Assembly (NCBI RefSeq): GCF_003570705.1
Contig: NZ_QWVT01000040.1
Coordinates: forward strand, 1-59,225
From: Mesobacillus zeae
GTDB taxonomy: Bacteria; Bacillota; Bacilli; Bacillales; Cytobacillaceae
Length of the DNA: 59,225 nucleotides
Reading direction: 5' to 3'
The notes beneath the pieces are model-generated. The model saw only the letters and a list, made by a program, of their open reading frames with translations, did no database searches and was not told the DNA's origin. A program made the position numbers and the translations under genes. Shown here piece after piece: positions 7,383 through 15,554 of the stretch (position 1 is its first letter; every line of letters begins with the position of its first letter).

Positions 7383-8180
7383 TTGAAAAAAATGGGGCTT
7401 ACTATTTTCATTGCGATGCTGCTTGTATTCTTAGTGGCAGGATGCTCAGATAATGAAAATACCGACAAATCTAAAAAGCAGGATAAAGAAAAAGTAGAGC
7501 TAACAGTCTCAGCAGCAGCTAGCCTGCAGGATGCGCTTAACGAAATCAATTCAAACTTTGAGACAGATAACCCTAATATTAAAGTCAATTTCAACTATGG
7601 AGGCTCTGGGGGGCTTCAGCAGCAAATCTCCCAAGGTGCCCCTGTCGATCTCTTCTTTTCAGCTGCCGAGGACAAATTTGAGGTATTGAAGAAAGAAGGA
7701 CGGATCGAGAAGGATAAAGCCGTCAATTTAGTGGAAAATGAACTCGTCCTTGTGGTACCAAAGAAATCGAATAGCGGAATCAAAACATTCGATGACCTAG
7801 TTAAAGCGAAAAGAATTGCTATTGGTACGCCAGAGTCTGTTCCTGCGGGACAATATGCCAAAGAGACCCTGGAATATTTAAACATATGGGGAAAACTAGA
7901 GGAGAAGGTCATCCCCGCCAAAGATGTCCGTCAAGTGCTTACATATGTGGAAACAAACAATGTTGATGCCGGTATAGTTTATAAAACAGATGCACAGGTC
8001 TCATCAAAAGTTGAGATGGTGGCAACTGCGAAGAAAGAATACCACCAACCCATCATTTATCCTGTAGGGGTCGTCAAAACCAGCACGCATCAAAAAGAAG
8101 CTGCATTATTCTATGATTACCTAAAAAGCGAGGAATCGTTAAAGATACTCGAGAAATTTGGGTTTAAAAGGGTGGAATAA
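7383..8180 (+). CDS. modA: molybdate-binding lipoprotein ModA
   Basis: A 265-residue extracytoplasmic substrate-binding protein. A lipoprotein signal with lipobox VAGC ends near residue 22. It is followed by an acidic-basic linker and the ModA fold with the typical LTVSAAASLQDAL, NFNYGGSGGLQQQISQGAPVDLFFSA and DAGIVYKTDA motifs that bind molybdate or tungstate. The start is TTG at 7383 with GGAAG seven bases upstream; ATG at 7392 is an alternative. The permease modB and ATPase modC are not downstream here, so the binding protein must work with a transporter encoded elsewhere or the locus has lost them. Confidence 0.9.
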   Translation: MKKMGLTIFIAMLLVFLVAGCSDNENTDKSKKQDKEKVELTVSAAASLQDALNEINSNFETDNPNIKVNFNYGGSGGLQQQISQGAPVDLFFSAAEDKFEVLKKEGRIEKDKAVNLVENELVLVVPKKSNSGIKTFDDLVKAKRIAIGTPESVPAGQYAKETLEYLNIWGKLEEKVIPAKDVRQVLTYVETNNVDAGIVYKTDAQVSSKVEMVATAKKEYHQPIIYPVGVVKTSTHQKEAALFYDYLKSEESLKILEKFGFKRVE

Positions 8181-8584
8181 ACCTTTCAATTTTTTGTTAT
8201 TCAGTGAGAATGCCCCGAGTAGTTGTTCATTCGCGGGGCATTCTGTTTTAGGTTTATATAATTAGTTTACGACATTTCCCATTAAGGAAAAGCTTTTTCT
8301 AATATCTTTCAGGTGAATGTCGGCATGTTAACTTTCATGTTTTTGCACTGAGGCATGATCCTGGCACTGTCGTGTATTTTATTTGCCTGTTACTGCATTT
8401 TATTTTCCGGTTTATGTGATATGTTTACCTCAATCTGCTGTTTAATTTTTTCTGTTTATCCCGTTTGTTTTCCAAAAATTGAAGAATATTTTTTGTTAGA
8501 GGAATTCCCCTCTTCCATCGCGAATACTGTTATATGTCAATCCAGCACCATTGGAAATTCAAACAACTTTTGAGGGGTTTTATA
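8181..8584. other. intergenic region with no clear gene
   Basis: It contains the modA terminator and then T-rich sequence before the SMR gene. A 72-codon frame at 8355 has no Shine-Dalgarno site and no protein-like features. No riboswitch of the guanidine class was recognised, although such switches precede some SMR genes. Confidence 0.45.
8208..8250 (+). terminator. terminator after modA
   Basis: GAATGCCCCG (8208-8217) pairs perfectly with CGGGGCATTC (8234-8243), followed by TGTTTT. Confidence 0.8.
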
Positions 8585-8956
8585 ATGTCTTATCTTTATT
8601 TGGCGCTTGCCATTGTTGCCGAGCTCATCGGAACCTCCCTATTGAAAGCATCAGAAGGTTTTTCGAAATTTTGGCCGGCTGTTGGCGTCATGGTATTCTT
8701 TTTGACGTCCTTTTTCTTTTTATCGCTTTCATTTAAAACCATCCCGCTGAACATTGCATACGCGATTTGGTCAGGACTTGGGACTGTTGCCACTGTTTTG
8801 ATTTCTGTCCTAATCTGGAAAGAAAAAGTGACTTTCGGGAGCTTGGTCGGCATTGGTTTGATTGTTGCCGGAGTCGTCGTGCTGCAAATGTTCAGTCCTT
8901 CAAACGGGGAAGCCCAAATAGAAAAACAACATTATAGCATTCACGGGGAGCAATAA
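8585..8956 (+). CDS. small multidrug resistance (SMR) efflux protein
   Basis: A 123-residue, four-helix, proton-coupled pump of the EmrE/QacC subtype. The essential membrane glutamate is in AIVAELIGTSLLKAS (about residue 13), and AYAIWSGLG with the substrate-site tryptophan is typical of drug exporters rather than of Gdx guanidinium exporters. The start at 8585 is preferred because TGAGGGG lies seven bases upstream; a longer frame from 8534 has a hydrophilic extension and no ribosome site. It is single, without the paired SMR gene common in Bacillus. Confidence 0.92.
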   Translation: MSYLYLALAIVAELIGTSLLKASEGFSKFWPAVGVMVFFLTSFFFLSLSFKTIPLNIAYAIWSGLGTVATVLISVLIWKEKVTFGSLVGIGLIVAGVVVLQMFSPSNGEAQIEKQHYSIHGEQ

Positions 8957-8997
8957 TAACGCTTCCCTCCTTATTATGAGAGAGGTGAAAAGCGGAC

Positions 8998-9450
8998 ATG
9001 AAAATCGAAACAAAACGTCTCACACTTGTACCCTCCACACCTGAATCTGTCAGTCGATATGCTGAAGGAAATGAATTGGGCAAACATATCTTTTCCTACT
9101 TAAAAAAGCTTGAAAACAATCCTGACCTCTATGGTTGGGGAGTTTGGCTGGTGATAGAGAATGAAAGCGGCAATCTTGCCGGCGATATCGGATTTAAAGG
9201 AAAACCAGATGCCGCCCGCACAGTGGAGATTGGCTATGGGATCATTCCTCTCTTCAGAGGAAAAGGATATGCCACTGAGTCAGTAAAATCTCTGATTGAC
9301 TGGGCTTTCGCAACCGGGGAAGTGGATAAGGTGACGGCCGAGTGCCTCCAGGATAACCTCCCTTCCATTAAAGTCCTTAATAAATGCTTTATGGAGTATA
9401 CACACAAAGACGGAGACATGCTCAAGTGGAAACTTGAAAAAACTCAATAA
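8998..9450 (+). CDS. GNAT-family N-acetyltransferase (RimJ/RimL-like)
   Basis: A 150-residue acetyl-CoA-dependent acetyltransferase. The N-terminal TKRLTLVPSTPE and the acetyl-CoA loop PLFRGKGYATESVKSLIDWAF followed by LQDNLPSIKVLNKCFM match the RimJ/RimL branch, which acetylates protein N-termini or small amines. AGAGAGGTG precedes the ATG. It lies 41 bases after the SMR gene and may be co-transcribed with it. The substrate is unknown. Confidence 0.88.
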   Translation: MKIETKRLTLVPSTPESVSRYAEGNELGKHIFSYLKKLENNPDLYGWGVWLVIENESGNLAGDIGFKGKPDAARTVEIGYGIIPLFRGKGYATESVKSLIDWAFATGEVDKVTAECLQDNLPSIKVLNKCFMEYTHKDGDMLKWKLEKTQ

Positions 9451-9456
9451 ATTTTA

Positions 9457-9481
9457 AAAGGACGGTCAGCCGTTCTTTTTT
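9457..9481 (+). terminator. terminator after the GNAT gene
   Basis: AAAGGACGG pairs with CCGTTCTTT (one G-T pair) around a four-base loop and runs into seven T residues. Confidence 0.8.
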
Positions 9482-9626
9482 TATTGGGCACTATAATAAA
9501 TTGAAAGGTTCTTACCCATATTATTAAGTGACTTCATAGGAAATGGCTGTGAGCAAATTGGCGCATCATGTATATAACAAGCTGTCAGAGCTTAACGTAA
9601 ATATGAGAAAACTAAATGAGGACTAT

Positions 9627-10115
9627 ATGGAAATCTGGAAGGATGACATATTTTTAACATGGAGATGGTGGCTGAATATTGCCATCCTTGTCCTCCCCTG
9701 GCTGATCTGGTTTCTCCTGCGGAAAAAAGACAGTACGTATCGGCTGCTGCTCGCTGGGTTTTTTGTCTATTTGGTCACATCCATTCTTGACTCTATCGGT
9801 ATCACTTTTGGACTGTGGTTCTATATGTATACGCCTTTGCCCGACCTGCACACCTACTATTTCCCTTGGGACTTCGGGGCCTTCCCCATTATGGTGATGA
9901 CCTTGATTCAATTTAAACCTCACATAAACCCTTATTTAAAAGCGTTGTTTTTTTCACTGATCAGTGCGGTTGTCTTCGAACCGGTATTTGCCAAGCTTGG
10001 CTTATATGTCGCTGTCCGGTGGGAATATTATTATGGAATCCCAATATATTTTGTCATTTTTCTTCTTGCCCATAGCCTTGCATGCAAAAAAGATTTTAAA
10101 GGTATAACCGAATGA
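9627..10115 (+). CDS. CBO0543-family membrane protein
   Basis: A 162-residue integral membrane protein with about five hydrophobic segments (WWLNIAILVLPWLIWFLL, LLLAGFFVYLVTSIL, a WFYMYTPLPDLHTYYFPWD block and two later helices). The W-rich start and PWDFGAFP segment are characteristic of the CBO0543 family, whose function is unknown. I prefer the ATG at 9627 because GAGG lies five bases upstream; the frame extends to an ATG at 9543 without a good ribosome site. It is the intact copy; a broken relative lies at 10620-11103. Confidence 0.72.
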   Translation: MEIWKDDIFLTWRWWLNIAILVLPWLIWFLLRKKDSTYRLLLAGFFVYLVTSILDSIGITFGLWFYMYTPLPDLHTYYFPWDFGAFPIMVMTLIQFKPHINPYLKALFFSLISAVVFEPVFAKLGLYVAVRWEYYYGIPIYFVIFLLAHSLACKKDFKGITE

Positions 10116-10154
10116 TTATGATTAAACCTTGAAAAAGAGGAACGGGGGTTTAAT

Positions 10155-10489
10155 ATGGCCATTTTAACCCTGGTTGTACTTGTGGAATTCTTGTATGGAA
10201 ACGGCTTAATACTACCATGCTCGATCCTGTCGAAAAACTTGCTCTATGGTTTTTCGCAATCAGTATCAATCACTATTCTTTTACCATTCTCGGATTTAAT
10301 CTTGGGTTGTTTGGGATGTCTGAAAATATTTCAAAACTGCTGATTAATTGTGCAGTGTGCACGCTCATTTTCTCTCCAGCTGCCATTCTTTTGGCAGTCA
10401 TATTGCAGGGTAAACGAATCCCTATCGTTATGAAAATTCTCTCGGCTGTCTTTTTAGCCATTCTCTCGCCAGCTTTGAGCTTTTCATGA
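10155..10489 (+). pseudogene. frameshifted small membrane protein gene
   Basis: A good ribosome site (GGAACGGGGG) and ATG at 10155 open a hydrophobic frame (MAILTLVVLVEFLYGNG) that fails near 10205. A second frame, shifted by one lost base, continues with LNTTMLDPVEKLALWFF and three further hydrophobic segments to a stop at 10489. Together they make a plausible protein of about 110 residues. I do not recognise the family. Either one base was lost or the sequence has an error. Confidence 0.5.
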
Positions 10490-10619
10490 ATTCAATGGCC
10501 TGGAATTCAGAACTTGGAATGTCCTCTATTCTTTCGCCCGTTTGTTGGCAATCACCCCTCGCTGTCCATGCCTTCGCCCGTGCCTTTCGGTTACTTCTTC
10601 TTTATGAAAGGAGCCGGAT

Positions 10620-11103
10620 ATGATCCTTTGCCATATTCTTCACGAACCTGTGAAAATGGACAGCAATGAAGTGTTCATCCTGATCACGGGATTACTCACC
10701 CTTCTTATCGCCATATACATGCCCCGCCGCCTCGCCATTATTGAAACGACAGTAATCTTCACACTGAACTTTTTCCTGGCCGTAACGGCTGATTTTACAT
10801 TGGCCCCTCGACTGGTATGATACAAACGATGCTGAACTGTACGAGTATTTTGATTTTATTTTGTTTCTCGTTCATTACCCTGTAACAGCCTATCTCTTCC
10901 TCGAGGTCATCAGGCTGGAAAAAGTGGTTCTATATCGTTTTGTTTGCGCTGTTTACAACAGGGCTTGAGGCACTTTCTGCCAAGTACGGCCTGTTTACAT
11001 ACCATGAATGGAGACTTCTCTATTCTTTTCCAGTATATGTCGGTGTCTATTGGGTGAATATAAGGGTCTTTCATTTCGTTCAGAAGCAGCTTTCGAAGAC
11101 GTA
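10620..11103 (+). pseudogene. CBO0543-family pseudogene with two frameshifts
   Basis: AAAGGAG precedes the ATG at 10620. The first frame (ending AVTADFTLA) is broken near 10806 in a CCCC run. The second frame continues LDWYDTNDAELYEYFDF and LVHYPVTAYLFLEVI to about 10920, where an A5 run shifts it again to KWFYIVLFALFTTGLEAL and HEWRLLYSFPVYVGVYW, ending at 11101-11103. All three pieces read as one CBO0543-like membrane protein related to the intact neighbour. Both breaks are single extra bases in homopolymers, so decay and sequencing error are both possible. Confidence 0.7.
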
Positions 11104-11108
11104 AAAAA

Positions 11109-11133
11109 GACAACGACTGTGCGTTGCCTTTTT
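11109..11133. terminator. bidirectional terminator
   Basis: GACAACG (11109-11115) pairs with CGTTGCC (11122-11128), allowing one G-T pair. It is flanked by A-rich and T-rich runs on both sides. It can serve the plus-strand pseudogene and the minus-strand small peptide gene. Confidence 0.65.
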
Positions 11134-11142
11134 CTGAAGAAA

Positions 11143-11256
11143 TCAGCCCCTGTTACGGTTTTGGCCTCTGCTATAAAGAAAATAACCGGCTACTAAAGCA
11201 AGAATGATGAAAATGGGCAAAAAGGAAAGCAAAATATGGGCAATGTCAAGATTCAT
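11143..11256 (-). CDS. 37-residue single-pass membrane peptide
   Basis: A short gene with a near-perfect ribosome site (AAAGGAGG, five bases before the ATG at 11256). The product begins MNLDIAHILLSFLPIFIILA, continues as one hydrophobic helix and ends with a basic tail (SRGQNRNRG). A terminator hairpin follows the stop after 10 bases. This is the pattern of small Bacillus membrane peptides. The function is unknown; the ribosome site and terminator are the main support. Confidence 0.6.
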   Translation of the reverse strand: MNLDIAHILLSFLPIFIILALVAGYFLYSRGQNRNRG

Positions 11257-11345
11257 GACGGCCTCCTTTGCGCGTTTATCACATTTTACCCTTAATTAAA
11301 GTGATCTATGTATAAGGCTGTCCAAATTGGTTGTAAAGGATAATC

Positions 11346-11888
11346 TTATTTTCCTGCAGCACCAATCCTGCTGTATTTTTTGATCAAGCGGATTTGCCCG
11401 CGGTGGCTTAGTTCGTCCTCGAGGACATGGAACCATTTAAAATAGTTGTTGGCAGGATCCCCACCCCAGAAAGCCGCTTGATCTAACAGCCATTCGTCAG
11501 GAAGAGTTTGGAACATTGCATAAGTGTCTTTGCGGATCTCCGCCAAACTTTCGAGATAAAATTCAAGCGGCTTTCCTGAATATCGTACTCTTGCGTCTTC
11601 ACCAAGGGAGATGCCTGGTCCGATCTCCTTTTCCTCTTTTTCATTAGGTTCGCGCTTTTCAAAAGTGAAAATTTGATACCAACGTTCTACAGCACCCATA
11701 TGGCCAAGCAGCATGCCAATTGAATTTGCTTCCTCATGAAGGCGATAATCCAATTCCTCAATCGTAAGGCCTTCCACCGCCCGGAGCGTTGTAAAGCGAG
11801 TATAATCCATCATAGAGACCAAGTGGGAAAAAGTTGCCCCGAAGCCGTCTTTTTTATCTATTAACAATAATTTACCGCTATTCATCAT
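11346..11888 (-). CDS. DinB-like (DUF664) protein
   Basis: A 180-residue four-helix-bundle protein of the DinB/DUF664 superfamily, whose members carry a metal bound by three histidines. Candidate ligands are His in LLGHMGAVERWY and in LEDELSHRGQIRLIKKY. The WYQIFTF segment and the C-terminal HRGQIR motif are characteristic of DUF664. Some relatives are thiol (bacillithiol or mycothiol)-dependent transferases, but this one cannot be assigned. The start may be the second of two adjacent ATGs. Confidence 0.82.
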   Translation of the reverse strand: MMNSGKLLLIDKKDGFGATFSHLVSMMDYTRFTTLRAVEGLTIEELDYRLHEEANSIGMLLGHMGAVERWYQIFTFEKREPNEKEEKEIGPGISLGEDARVRYSGKPLEFYLESLAEIRKDTYAMFQTLPDEWLLDQAAFWGGDPANNYFKWFHVLEDELSHRGQIRLIKKYSRIGAAGK

Positions 11889-11970
11889 GTTTTTCCCCTT
11901 TTTAATAAGGCTATGTTTTAAAACAATGTTGAAAATATATAAATTTTAAGGAAAGCCATTTTGCCTTCCC

Positions 11971-12164
11971 TTAACGCTTTTTATGAATCTTATTCGTAAC
12001 CTTTTTATTATTTATATCATATATAGAACCAACTATTAATCCTGCACAAGTTCCAATAATAATTCCCCAAGCAATTTCGTTTAATATACTTCCAAACACT
12101 ATACCTAAACCAGTACCAAACACAATTCCCAGTCCTACACCTTTATTTTTTTTTTATTTTCCAT
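11971..12164 (-). pseudogene. glycine-rich small membrane protein, broken in an A10 run
   Basis: GGGGTGAG precedes an ATG at 12164 that opens MENKKK and then loses frame in a run of ten A residues. The following frame is a convincing protein with repeated glycine-hydrophobic segments (GVGLGIVFGTGLGIVFGS, then GIIIGTCAGLIVGSIYD) and a lysine-rich end, closing with TAA at 11971. With 11 A residues the gene would be intact at about 64 residues. The function is unknown; the glycine pattern resembles glycine-zipper membrane proteins. Confidence 0.6.
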
Positions 12165-12185
12165 AAACTCACCCCAAAAATTCAT

Positions 12186-12590
12186 TTAAAACATAGCCTT
12201 TAATAAATATCCGAGTACATAATGCCCCACGAGCCAAAGTAAAAAGGATCCTCCACCCCATATATCAGGCGTTCGATCGGAAAGGGCTGTTGTCGGGTAC
12301 AGCAGGGTACCGATAAGCAAGCTGATTCTAGTAGTAAAAACGATATCCTGTGCCGGTGACTAACTTTTAATTCTTAAAACGAAAGATACACCTATTCCCA
12401 ACACAACTGACACTATGAGGTGCAAGACAAACTCAACCAGTTCGGAAAACTGATAACGTTTCAGAACTGGCACATAGTCAACATTTAAAAGAAGTGTGTA
12501 TACTTTCTCTGAAGTAGAGAATTCTATTACTTTTAAAAAAAGACCGAGAAAAACACCGGAAACTAGACCGGCAGCCGCTCCTTTTATCAA
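12186..12590 (-). pseudogene. membrane protein gene interrupted by an amber codon
   Basis: The frame from ATG at 12590 encodes 76 residues (MIKGAAAGLVSGVFLGLFLK, later SELVEFVLHLIVSVVLGIGV) and meets TAG at 12360-12362. The same frame continues without a further stop through ISLLIGTLLYPTTALSDRTP and LLWLVGHYVLGYLLKAMF to TAA at 12186. The second half has the hydrophobic helices of the same kind of protein, so the original product was about 134 residues. A short 76-residue product remains possible. I do not recognise the family. Confidence 0.6.
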
Positions 12591-12898
12591 AATGCATCCC
12601 CCATCCGTGTCATTTCGCTTTTGGGAGGAAGAAATCCTTCATTGAATATGCTGTTGTGTTTAAGAGAAACAAAGTTAGTCCAGAAAGTAAGGTAATATCG
12701 ATCAAATATCCTTTTTTATTGGTTCACTATGCGGCTCATCACCAGCAATTAAAGCTTAATCAGCCCCTTTCACATTATTTTTCCATATAAAAGAAAATAT
12801 TCTTTGTAAACTTTCGATAATTATGTTTCAAAATCCTCTATATTTTCTGATTTCCTGTTATATTGATTACAGACATTCCTTTATATGGAGGATTTATT
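12591..12898. other. intergenic region
   Basis: No gene or convincing hairpin is seen. The last 100 bases are AT-rich and probably hold the promoter of the phosphatase gene. Confidence 0.45.
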
Positions 12899-14206
12899 AT
12901 GGAAAGTTATACCAAGTATTTGATTGTCATTTCATTTGATTGTTTGTCTGCACTTGATTTTCCTATGCTTGAAGATCTGCCTCACTTTCGGTTCTTGCTT
13001 GAAAAAGGTTCATTTTGCAGATCTGTCAAGACGATTTATCCATCCCTTACATATCCTTGCCACGCAACGATCGTAACCGGTAATTATCCAAACCGCCACG
13101 GCATTACCAGCAACACTTTGCTCCAGCCTGGACGGACCTCGCCTGATTGGTATTGGCATCGCAGCCATATCAAAGGGACAACGCTTTACGATGAAGCGAG
13201 AGCTGCCGGGATGACAACCGCCGCGCTGCTCTGGCCTGTTACGGCGAAAGCAAACATTGATTTCCATATGCCTGAGATATTCGCAAACCGGCGGTGGCAC
13301 AGCCAAATTGCCGTTTCACTCCGGAACGGGAGCTTCCGTTACCAGCTGGAACTAGACCGCAGGTTCGGCCACTTGCGAAAAGGTCTCGCACAGCCTCAGC
13401 TTGATGACTTTGTACTCGAATCCGCCGTCCATACGATTAAGACAAAAAAACCGAACCTTTTGCTCGTCCATTTCACCGACCTCGACACGCAGCGCCACTA
13501 TCACGGCTTTTCCTCAGAAGAGGCGATGTCTGCCCTCCGCAGGCATGACAAGCGGCTTGGCAGGATACTGACCGTTCTTAGGGAAAGCGGACTTGAAAGC
13601 AAGACCACGATTGCAGTTCTCGGCGACCACAGCGCACTCGATGAAACTAAAGCAGTCAAACCTAACGTTCTCTTGCGTGAACTAGGCCTTATCACCGTCA
13701 ATAGCAAAGGAAAAATCACGGCTTGGCAGGCATACTGCAAAAGCTGTGATGGCTCGGCATATATTTACATAAAGGATGACAATGAAAATATCCTTAAGCT
13801 CGTTCATAAGCGCCTAAGTGATTTGGCAAAGGAAAAGAGGAATGGCATTGAAAAAATCCTGACTGGCGCCGAAGCGGGCGAAAAAGGCGCTGATTCACAC
13901 GCAGCCTTCATGCTCGAAGCGGGCCTTGGCTTTTATTTTACTGAGGGGTTTGAAGGATGCTTGATCGATACAATCAGCAAAGAAGATGTCCGGGCGAAAC
14001 GCTATACTTTTGCTTCCCATGGTTACTCACCAAACAAAGATGATTACGAAACGGTGCTGATTCTTTCAGGAAAAGGGATTCCTCCATATATCGAAGTTCC
14101 AACCATGCACCTTGTCGATGAAGGCCCTACCTTTGCGAGGCTGCTTGGGCTTGACCTGGGGAAAACAGACGGCAAGGTGCGTGAAGAATTTCTAGAGTCC
14201 AATTAA
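12899..14206 (+). CDS. alkaline phosphatase superfamily / nucleotide pyrophosphatase-like enzyme
   Basis: A 435-residue enzyme of the type I phosphodiesterase/ENPP branch (PF01663), a two-zinc hydrolase. The metal-binding start is VISFDCLSALDFP, the nucleophile threonine lies in PCHATIVTGNYPNRHGI (near residue 60), and further metal ligands are in HFTDLDTQRHYHG, VLGDHSALD and FASHGYSP. There is no signal peptide, so it is likely cytoplasmic. Start at 12899 is supported by GGAGG seven bases upstream, against a longer frame from 12863. It is followed after 21 bases by an MFS gene and probably shares its transcript. The substrate is unknown. Confidence 0.88.
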   Translation: MESYTKYLIVISFDCLSALDFPMLEDLPHFRFLLEKGSFCRSVKTIYPSLTYPCHATIVTGNYPNRHGITSNTLLQPGRTSPDWYWHRSHIKGTTLYDEARAAGMTTAALLWPVTAKANIDFHMPEIFANRRWHSQIAVSLRNGSFRYQLELDRRFGHLRKGLAQPQLDDFVLESAVHTIKTKKPNLLLVHFTDLDTQRHYHGFSSEEAMSALRRHDKRLGRILTVLRESGLESKTTIAVLGDHSALDETKAVKPNVLLRELGLITVNSKGKITAWQAYCKSCDGSAYIYIKDDNENILKLVHKRLSDLAKEKRNGIEKILTGAEAGEKGADSHAAFMLEAGLGFYFTEGFEGCLIDTISKEDVRAKRYTFASHGYSPNKDDYETVLILSGKGIPPYIEVPTMHLVDEGPTFARLLGLDLGKTDGKVREEFLESN

Positions 14207-14227
14207 ATAAGAATGGGGAGATTGGGG

Positions 14228-15508
14228 ATGAAACGCTTTACGAAAGAGGAAAGCAGCTGGATGTTCTATGATTGGGGAAATTCTGCCTATTCCATTATTA
14301 TATCAACTGCGATATTTCCGCTGTTTTACAAGGCCTCGGCAACCGAAGCTGGAATCAGTGCCGCCAACTCGACTGCCTATCTCGGCTACACCATTGCCAT
14401 CGCCACGTTCATATTGGCCATGCTGGGACCGGTGCTTGGCACAATTGCCGATTATGAGCACAATAAAAAACGCTTTTTCCGCTTCTTTGTCCTGCTTGGT
14501 GTCATCTCAACCGTACTTCTTGCCTTTATACCAAATGAACAATGGCTCCTCCTGCTCGTCGTCTATACCTTTACCGTACTCGGCTCCTCCGGATCGAATG
14601 TTTTTTACGATGCTTTTCTTGTTGATGTCACGACAGACAAAAGAATGGATTCCGTTTCTTCACGCGGCTTCTCACTTGGCTATATTGGCAGCACAATCCC
14701 TTTTCTTGTCAGTATCGGCATCATTGTTTTTGCTCAGGCAGGCAAGCTGCCAATCTCAACGGCAGCTGCTAGCCAGATTGCCTTCCTGATTACCGCCGCA
14801 TGGTGGGGGATATTTACACTGCCTATGTTAAAAAACGTGCAGCAACGCTATTTTATTGAACGTGAACCGAAACCTGTTCTCAACAGCTTTAAACGGCTTG
14901 GTAAAACGCTCAAGGAAGTCAGGAAATACAGGGCCTTGTTTTTATTCCTTCTTGCCTATTTCTTTTATATTGACGGAGTCGGCACCATTATCACAATGTC
15001 GACTGCCTATGGATCAGATCTTGGGATCAGCTCTACGAATCTGCTTGTTATCCTGTTTGTGACCCAGGTAGTCGCTGCTCCCTTCGCTATTCTTTACGGT
15101 AGGCTTGCTGAACGGTTTTCCGGTAAAAAGATGCTCTATACCGGCATTTGTGTGTATATGGCGGTTTGCCTTTACGCCTATTTCCTGGAAACAACTTTTG
15201 ATTTCTGGATCCTTGCCATGCTTGTCGCCTCGTCACAAGGCGGAATCCAGGCACTCAGCCGCTCCTATTTTGCCAAACTTGTCCCAAAAGAAAATTCCAA
15301 CGAGTTCTTCGGTTTTTATAATATTTTTGGTAAATTTGCTTCAATCATGGGGCCACTGCTCGTTGCAGTGACGGCCCAAGTAACGGGCAATTCAAGCAGC
15401 GGTGTCTTCAGCCTCATCATCCTCTTCGTCATCGGCCTGATCATTCTGATCAAAGTGCCCGATCCTGAAGTGAAGATAACAGCTATAGAAAGTCCAACTG
15501 TTGTATAA
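14228..15508 (+). CDS. Atg22-like MFS transporter (UMF1 family)
   Basis: A membrane transporter of about 426 residues and 12 hydrophobic segments. The N-terminal SWMFYDWGNSAYSIIISTAIFP block and YDAFLVDVT are characteristic of the vacuole effluxer Atg22-like/UMF1 family, whose eukaryotic members export amino acids. The start at 14228 is chosen for GGGGAG seven bases upstream. It probably forms an operon with the preceding phosphatase and ends at a shared terminator. The substrate is unknown. Confidence 0.87.
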   Translation: MKRFTKEESSWMFYDWGNSAYSIIISTAIFPLFYKASATEAGISAANSTAYLGYTIAIATFILAMLGPVLGTIADYEHNKKRFFRFFVLLGVISTVLLAFIPNEQWLLLLVVYTFTVLGSSGSNVFYDAFLVDVTTDKRMDSVSSRGFSLGYIGSTIPFLVSIGIIVFAQAGKLPISTAAASQIAFLITAAWWGIFTLPMLKNVQQRYFIEREPKPVLNSFKRLGKTLKEVRKYRALFLFLLAYFFYIDGVGTIITMSTAYGSDLGISSTNLLVILFVTQVVAAPFAILYGRLAERFSGKKMLYTGICVYMAVCLYAYFLETTFDFWILAMLVASSQGGIQALSRSYFAKLVPKENSNEFFGFYNIFGKFASIMGPLLVAVTAQVTGNSSSGVFSLIILFVIGLIILIKVPDPEVKITAIESPTVV

Positions 15509-15518
15509 ATAAAAAAAA

Positions 15519-15547
15519 GTGCAGCCATTTTGATAAAAAGGCTGCAC
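15519..15547. terminator. bidirectional terminator between MFS and AtoE genes
   Basis: GTGCAGCC (15519-15526) pairs perfectly with GGCTGCAC (15540-15547), with A8 on the left and T-rich sequence on the right, between two convergent genes. Confidence 0.8.
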
Positions 15548-15554
15548 TCTCTTT

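Noticed and set aside
8355-8573. 72-codon frame upstream of the SMR gene as a gene or riboswitch
   Set aside because: No ribosome site, hydrophobic low-complexity product, and no recognisable guanidine riboswitch motif.
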